Positions 59,922-64,000 of a stretch of 64,000 nucleotides of DNA are shown one piece after another (position 1 is the stretch's first letter; every line of letters starts with the position of its first letter). The DNA is taken from assembly GCA_036654095.1 (NCBI GenBank), contig JAVVSR010000010.1, forward strand, positions 1 through 64,000, given 5' to 3'. The stretch is from JAVVSR01 sp036654095. GTDB taxonomy: Bacteria; Bacillota; Clostridia; Christensenellales; CAG-917. Below the pieces are notes generated by a model. That model ran no database searches, was not told where the DNA came from, and saw only the letters and a program-made list of their open reading frames with translations. A program made the position numbers and the translations under genes.

Positions 59922-61400
59922 ATGAAAAAGAATTTTACTAAAGTAATATGTGTTGCAATGGTGCTAGCTACACTTGTATGTATTTTTGCTGCGTGTAATG
60001 ATAAAGGAAGCTTGCCTAAAATTGTACGTATTGAGGCAAGTACTCTACCTCGGCAGTATTATGTAACCGACGAAGCTATTGACTTGTCGGGCGGTGTTTT
60101 GACTGTCTTTTATGACAACAAAACCACTGAAACAGTTTCAATGACCGACTCGGCTGTTACATTAAAGCACGCAGGGACGGCAATTCCGTATACTACCAAA
60201 AATATGACTTTGACTTACAAAGGCGTAACGCTTGCTATTCCTTATAGCGTAAACACCAAGCTTGTTGAAAAAGTTTCAATGACGGGCGATATGCCAAACA
60301 AGTATGCCATTGGGGGTAAACCAAGGTTGAAAGACGTTATGTTTAAAGTTAAATATAAAGACGTTGAGAAAACTGATGATATTTGGCTTACAAGTGGCAA
60401 TCTTGGTGGATTTAATGAAAACTATCTTTTTGGAAAAGGCATTTCGATAAGCGGTTTTGATACGACAAAAAAAGGTGACTTTACTTTTGTTTTGAAATAT
60501 TTATCCGAAGTTTTTGAAATAAAGTATAGCGTTGTTGAAACCGATTGGATAATTGGCGCACATTTGTCAAACGTGGATAGTATTGAAACTAATTACTTTG
60601 TAAACGAACCGCTAAATATTGGCGCAAGTAAATTTGTTTTTGAATACAGTATTGGCACGACAAAAGAAGTTAAAATTACGTCCGATATGATAACTGGTTT
60701 TGATACCACCACTGTTGGTACTCGTAAAATATATTTTAAACACCCCGATTGCGAGTATGTCATTTCCAAAGACTACACTGTCAGTGTGGCGGAGAATATT
60801 GAAACTAGTGTGTTTATTGAAAATTATGTAGCCAACTACGATGTGGGTGATTCGCTTGATTTTGATTACATTTTAAAAAATATTTTTATTAAAATTAAAA
60901 AAGATGGCATTTACTATAAAACTATTGACGCAACCGACTCGGATATCGTCATTAAGTGTACTAACGAAAATCTTTTAAATAAAGGATTACGTGAAGTTTT
61001 AAACACTAAACTTGGTATGACGTATAACTTTGAAGTAACATACAGAGGGCATTATAAGGCAAAATTTGAAATTGTTGTTTTGAAAAAACTAGCCAATATG
61101 GAGCTTATTAATTTTGATACAATTAAAGTTGATTATGTTGAAGGCGAGGCATTTAATTTTGGTACTGCGCAAATTAAATGGTTTTACGACGACGGAACGT
61201 GGATTTTAATTGACCTTCAAAAACAATACGACGCGCCTAAGGCTGACCGTATAATTGGGTTTAGAGATAATAAAGCGGTTGACGTTCAGTCGTTTGATAT
61301 GACAATAGGCAAGCACGATAAAGAGTTTTATATTGCGGTTGCGCCTAATATTAAGACAGAGGTTTTAGGCAGATGGTACATCAATTATACTGTAAAATAA
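59922..61400 (+). CDS. Lipoprotein with Ig-like repeats
   Basis: 492 residues. Signal peptide VICVAMVLATLVCIFAAC with lipobox FAAC. The mature part has about five Ig-like modules of ~85 residues, each with a Y-x-V/I-x-(D/E/G) opening (RQYYVTDEAIDL, NKYAIGGKPRL, TNYFVNEPLNIG, ANYDVGDSLDF, VDYVEGEAFNFG) and a D/N-rich turn. This is the look of bacterial group-3-like Ig domains. Probably an envelope protein with unknown ligand. No ribosome site is visible, and the promoter lies right at the start, so translation may begin on a leaderless mRNA. Confidence 0.85.
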   Translation: MKKNFTKVICVAMVLATLVCIFAACNDKGSLPKIVRIEASTLPRQYYVTDEAIDLSGGVLTVFYDNKTTETVSMTDSAVTLKHAGTAIPYTTKNMTLTYKGVTLAIPYSVNTKLVEKVSMTGDMPNKYAIGGKPRLKDVMFKVKYKDVEKTDDIWLTSGNLGGFNENYLFGKGISISGFDTTKKGDFTFVLKYLSEVFEIKYSVVETDWIIGAHLSNVDSIETNYFVNEPLNIGASKFVFEYSIGTTKEVKITSDMITGFDTTTVGTRKIYFKHPDCEYVISKDYTVSVAENIETSVFIENYVANYDVGDSLDFDYILKNIFIKIKKDGIYYKTIDATDSDIVIKCTNENLLNKGLREVLNTKLGMTYNFEVTYRGHYKAKFEIVVLKKLANMELINFDTIKVDYVEGEAFNFGTAQIKWFYDDGTWILIDLQKQYDAPKADRIIGFRDNKAVDVQSFDMTIGKHDKEFYIAVAPNIKTEVLGRWYINYTVK

Positions 61401-61426
61401 TTTATTTATGAGTAAATTATAAAATT

Positions 61427-61459
61427 AAAACAATGGCAAATTTTTGTCATTGTTTTTTT
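61427..61459 (+). terminator. Terminator of the Ig-like lipoprotein gene
   Basis: AAAACAATGGCAAA pairs with TTTGTCATTGTTTT (one G-U) and is followed by TTTTA. Confidence 0.88.
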
Positions 61460-61539
61460 ATTTTTACAACTATAATGCCTTTTATGATGTCTTTACGTGC
61501 GCTCGCGCACTTTTATATAATATATAACACTATATATGT

Positions 61540-61568
61540 TTGACAAAAGACACTATTTTTTCTATAAT
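61540..61568 (+). promoter_or_regulatory. Promoter of ileS
   Basis: TTGACA, 17 bases, TATAAT, a full consensus promoter. The ~40-base leader has no room for a T-box. Confidence 0.95.
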
Positions 61569-61616
61569 ATAAAAATATTTAATTATGCTGTCGCGCAAAC
61601 GACGATGAGGTATTTG

Positions 61617-64000
61617 ATGTATAAAAAGGTTGATACTAGCTTAAATTTTTGCGAGCGAGAGAAAGAAGTTTTGCAATTTTGGAAAGAAAATGAAATTTTT
61701 GAGAAAAGCGTCAAAAAAAATGAGGGAAAACCCGAATTTAGCTTTTTTGACGGCCCTCCTACCGCTAATGGCAAACCGCATATCGGGCATATTTTGACCC
61801 GTGTTATGAAGGATATTATTCCACGTTACAAAACAATGAAAGGCTATCACGTGCTTAGAAAAGCCGGTTGGGATACGCACGGCCTTCCTGTTGAACTTGA
61901 GGTCGAAAAGGCTTTAGGTATGAACGGAAAACAGGATATTGAAAAGTTCGGCGTTGAGCCTTTTATTAAAAAATGTAAAGAAAGCGTTTGGAAATATAAG
62001 GGCGAATGGGAAGTTATGTCCGAGCGAGTTGGATATTGGGCGGATATGAAAAATCCATATATTACCTATGACGACAATTATATCGAGTCTGTTTGGTGGT
62101 CGCTTAAAAAAATAGGCGAAATGGGTTTGATTTATAAGGGACACAAAATTGTTCCATATTGTCCGCGCTGTGGGACGGCGTTGGCTAGCCACGAAGTTGC
62201 GCAGGGATATAAAGATGTTAAGGAAAAGTCTATTTTCGTTCGGTTTAATCTCGAGGGTGTTGAAGCCACTAGCTTTTTAGCTTGGACAACCACTCCTTGG
62301 ACGTTGCCATCTAACGTTGCGCTTTGTATGAATGCAAAGGAAAATTACAGTAAAATTAAGTTTGGCGATGAATATTTGATTTTGGCGACAAACCTTATTT
62401 CGTCGCTATTTGATGACGGAAGCTATGAAATTATTGACACAAAGAAGGGCAACGAGTATGAGGGCGTGCGGTATATACCGCTGTTTGACTATGTTTCAGA
62501 TACTTCAAAGGGTTGGTACGTTACAAACGATAGCTATGTAACTTTAACAGATGGAACAGGTATTGTTCATATTGCCCCGGCTTTTGGCGAGGACGATGCC
62601 AATGTCGGGCGGAAATACAATCTTCCATTTGTAAAGTTGGTGAATGACCGCGGATTATTGACCGATGAAGTTTATGATTTTAAAGGTTTATTTGTAAAAG
62701 ATGCCGATAAACTTATCATTAAAAAATTAGCGGAAAGAGGGTTGATTTTTAAGGAAATGATGTATGAACATAGTTATCCGTTCTGTTGGCGTTGCGATAC
62801 ACCGTTGCTTTACTACGCGCGTGAAAGTTGGTTTATTAAAATGTCGGCCGTCAAGGAACAGTTGCTTAAAAATAATTACTCGGTTAACTGGATGCCGTCG
62901 ACTATCGCGAAGGGTCGTATGGGTAACTTTTTAGAAAACGTCATTGACTGGGGTATTTCCCGTGAGCGTTATTGGGGTACTCCGTTGCCTATTTGGGTTT
63001 GCGATAAATGCGGAAAAGTTCATATTATTGGAAGCAAAGAAGAGTTGCGCACGCTTGGCAAGCTTGACCACGATATCGAACTTCATAAACCATATATCGA
63101 CGCAGTGACTTTCGATTGCGAATGTGGCGGAACAATGCGACGTACTCCTGAAGTTATTGACTGCTGGTACGACAGTGGCAGTATGCCGTTTGCGCAATGG
63201 CACTATCCGTTTGAAAATAAAGAAATTTTTGATAAAGTTTTCCCTGCGAATTTTATTTCGGAGGCAGTTGACCAAACGCGTGGGTGGTTTTATACGCTTT
63301 TAGCAATTTCGACGTTACTATTTGATAAAAGTCCATTTGAAAATTGTATTGTTTTAGGCCACGTGAACGATAAGGACGGCCAAAAAATGAGCAAACATAA
63401 GGGCAATGTTGTTGATCCGTTCACCGTTTTAGATAAGCAGGGCGCAGATGCTGTAAGGTGGTACTTCTATACTGCATCATCTCCTTGGCTACCCTCGAGG
63501 TTTTATGAGGAGGCGGTTTCTGAAGCGCAACGTAAATTTATGGGTACGCTTTGGAATACGTATGCTTTTTTTGTTTTGTACGCTGAAATCGATAAGTTTG
63601 ACCCTACGCAATATAATTTGTCAAAATGTAGCCTATCCGTTATGGATAAATGGATTTTATCCGAATTAAATAGCTTAATTAAATTTGTTGACGAAAGTCT
63701 AAACGAATATAAAATTTTTGAAAGTAGTCGAAAAATTCAAGACTTTGTTGATGAGCTTTCTAATTGGTATGTGCGTAGATGTCGCGAGCGTTACTGGGGC
63801 AGCAAAATGACCGACGATAAGGCGGCTGCTTATATGACACTTTACACTGTTTTGACTGAACTTTCTAAATTGATTGCGCCTTATACGCCATTTATGGCGG
63901 AAAATATTTATCAAAATCTGGTGTGCGGTTTTTATAAGGATGCGCCCGAAAGCGTGCATCTTGCAGAGTTTCCGACATCTAACTCAAATTATATTTCCAG
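61617..64000 (+). CDS. ileS: Isoleucyl-tRNA synthetase, IleRS2-type (cut by window end)
   Basis: 794 residues visible and still open at the right edge; full-length enzymes have about 1040. It charges tRNA-Ile. HIGH motif in GKPHIGHILTRVMKD, KMSKS motif in GQKMSKHKGNVVDP, editing-domain block TTPWTLPSNVA, and zinc-type Cys pairs (PYCPRCGT, VCDKCGK). The N-terminal run FFDGPPTANGKPHIGH, KAGWDTHGLPVELEVE and GYWADMKNPYITYDDNYIE is that of the eukaryote-like IleRS2 class, not the PYANGxxHxGHAL form of IleRS1. The start ATG has GATGAGG eight bases upstream. Confidence 0.96.
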   Translation, partial: MYKKVDTSLNFCEREKEVLQFWKENEIFEKSVKKNEGKPEFSFFDGPPTANGKPHIGHILTRVMKDIIPRYKTMKGYHVLRKAGWDTHGLPVELEVEKALGMNGKQDIEKFGVEPFIKKCKESVWKYKGEWEVMSERVGYWADMKNPYITYDDNYIESVWWSLKKIGEMGLIYKGHKIVPYCPRCGTALASHEVAQGYKDVKEKSIFVRFNLEGVEATSFLAWTTTPWTLPSNVALCMNAKENYSKIKFGDEYLILATNLISSLFDDGSYEIIDTKKGNEYEGVRYIPLFDYVSDTSKGWYVTNDSYVTLTDGTGIVHIAPAFGEDDANVGRKYNLPFVKLVNDRGLLTDEVYDFKGLFVKDADKLIIKKLAERGLIFKEMMYEHSYPFCWRCDTPLLYYARESWFIKMSAVKEQLLKNNYSVNWMPSTIAKGRMGNFLENVIDWGISRERYWGTPLPIWVCDKCGKVHIIGSKEELRTLGKLDHDIELHKPYIDAVTFDCECGGTMRRTPEVIDCWYDSGSMPFAQWHYPFENKEIFDKVFPANFISEAVDQTRGWFYTLLAISTLLFDKSPFENCIVLGHVNDKDGQKMSKHKGNVVDPFTVLDKQGADAVRWYFYTASSPWLPSRFYEEAVSEAQRKFMGTLWNTYAFFVLYAEIDKFDPTQYNLSKCSLSVMDKWILSELNSLIKFVDESLNEYKIFESSRKIQDFVDELSNWYVRRCRERYWGSKMTDDKAAAYMTLYTVLTELSKLIAPYTPFMAENIYQNLVCGFYKDAPESVHLAEFPTSNSNYIS

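Noticed and set aside
61456..61616. T-box leader before ileS
   Set aside because: The consensus promoter lies only ~50 bases from the start codon, leaving no room for a T-box.

Overview
The window looks like a chromosomal scaffold from a low-GC Gram-positive (Bacillota/Clostridia-like) bacterium, probably a metagenome-assembled genome. The evidence is AT-rich DNA with sigma-A style promoters (TTGACA-N17-TATAAT occurs several times), AGGAGG-type ribosome sites, a CIRCE element in front of groESL, AddAB instead of RecBCD, a large (~270 nt) Bacillus-type SRP RNA, class II GalT, and two runs of exactly 100 N inside tandem repeats (scaffolding gaps). TGA is used as a stop, so the code is standard. 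Nothing indicates a phage, plasmid, insertion sequence or CRISPR array.

Layout. 1-2.4 kb: tetranucleotide repeat, a membrane HEFGH-motif protein overlapping malQ, and an assembly gap. 2.5-4 kb: a possible small protein and a YitT-family membrane protein. 4.4-16.8 kb: two giant MBG/Ig-repeat surface proteins anchored by a C-terminal membrane helix. 17-19.7 kb: uracil permease and, convergent to it, upp (pyrimidine salvage); the permease has a leader ORF running into a terminator. 20-23 kb: two DUF1508 proteins, a long non-coding stretch with three ~115-bp direct repeats, and an SDR oxidoreductase. 23.5-28.6 kb: polyamine ABC operon (XRE-cupin regulator, potA, potB, potC, potD) with a structured leader. 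29.3-31.2 kb: groES-groEL. 31.7-35.7 kb: dCMP deaminase, a membrane protein, then dnaX (with a nine-A slippage site joining it to the tau C-terminal domain), ybaB and recR. 35.8-39 kb: divergent galT and galK. 39-43 kb: lgt, pncB, a DivIVA-like protein and a YugP-like peptidase. 43-52 kb: an unknown protein, a lipoprotein, and addB-addA. 52-57 kb: a membrane protein, corA with an attenuator leader, and a lipoprotein. 57-59 kb: ZIP transporter, sua5 and an arginine-phosphatase-like gene. 59-64 kb: a repeat array with a gap, SRP RNA (minus strand), an Ig-like lipoprotein and the start of an IleRS2-type ileS, cut by the window edge.

Most of the window is housekeeping. The most interesting material is RNA-level control: (i) a 20-codon leader peptide plus mutually exclusive antiterminator/terminator in front of corA, fitting a magnesium-sensing attenuator; (ii) a 49-codon leader ORF overlapping a terminator in front of the uracil permease, resembling enterobacterial pyrBI UTP-sensing attenuation; (iii) an A9 run in dnaX at which a -1 shift gives a full-length tau; (iv) a nested hairpin in the polyamine operon leader; (v) a Shine-Dalgarno-sequestering hairpin before the DivIVA-like gene; and (vi) the tandem 115-bp non-coding repeat. 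All functional statements are inferred from reading the sequence; no database search was run.
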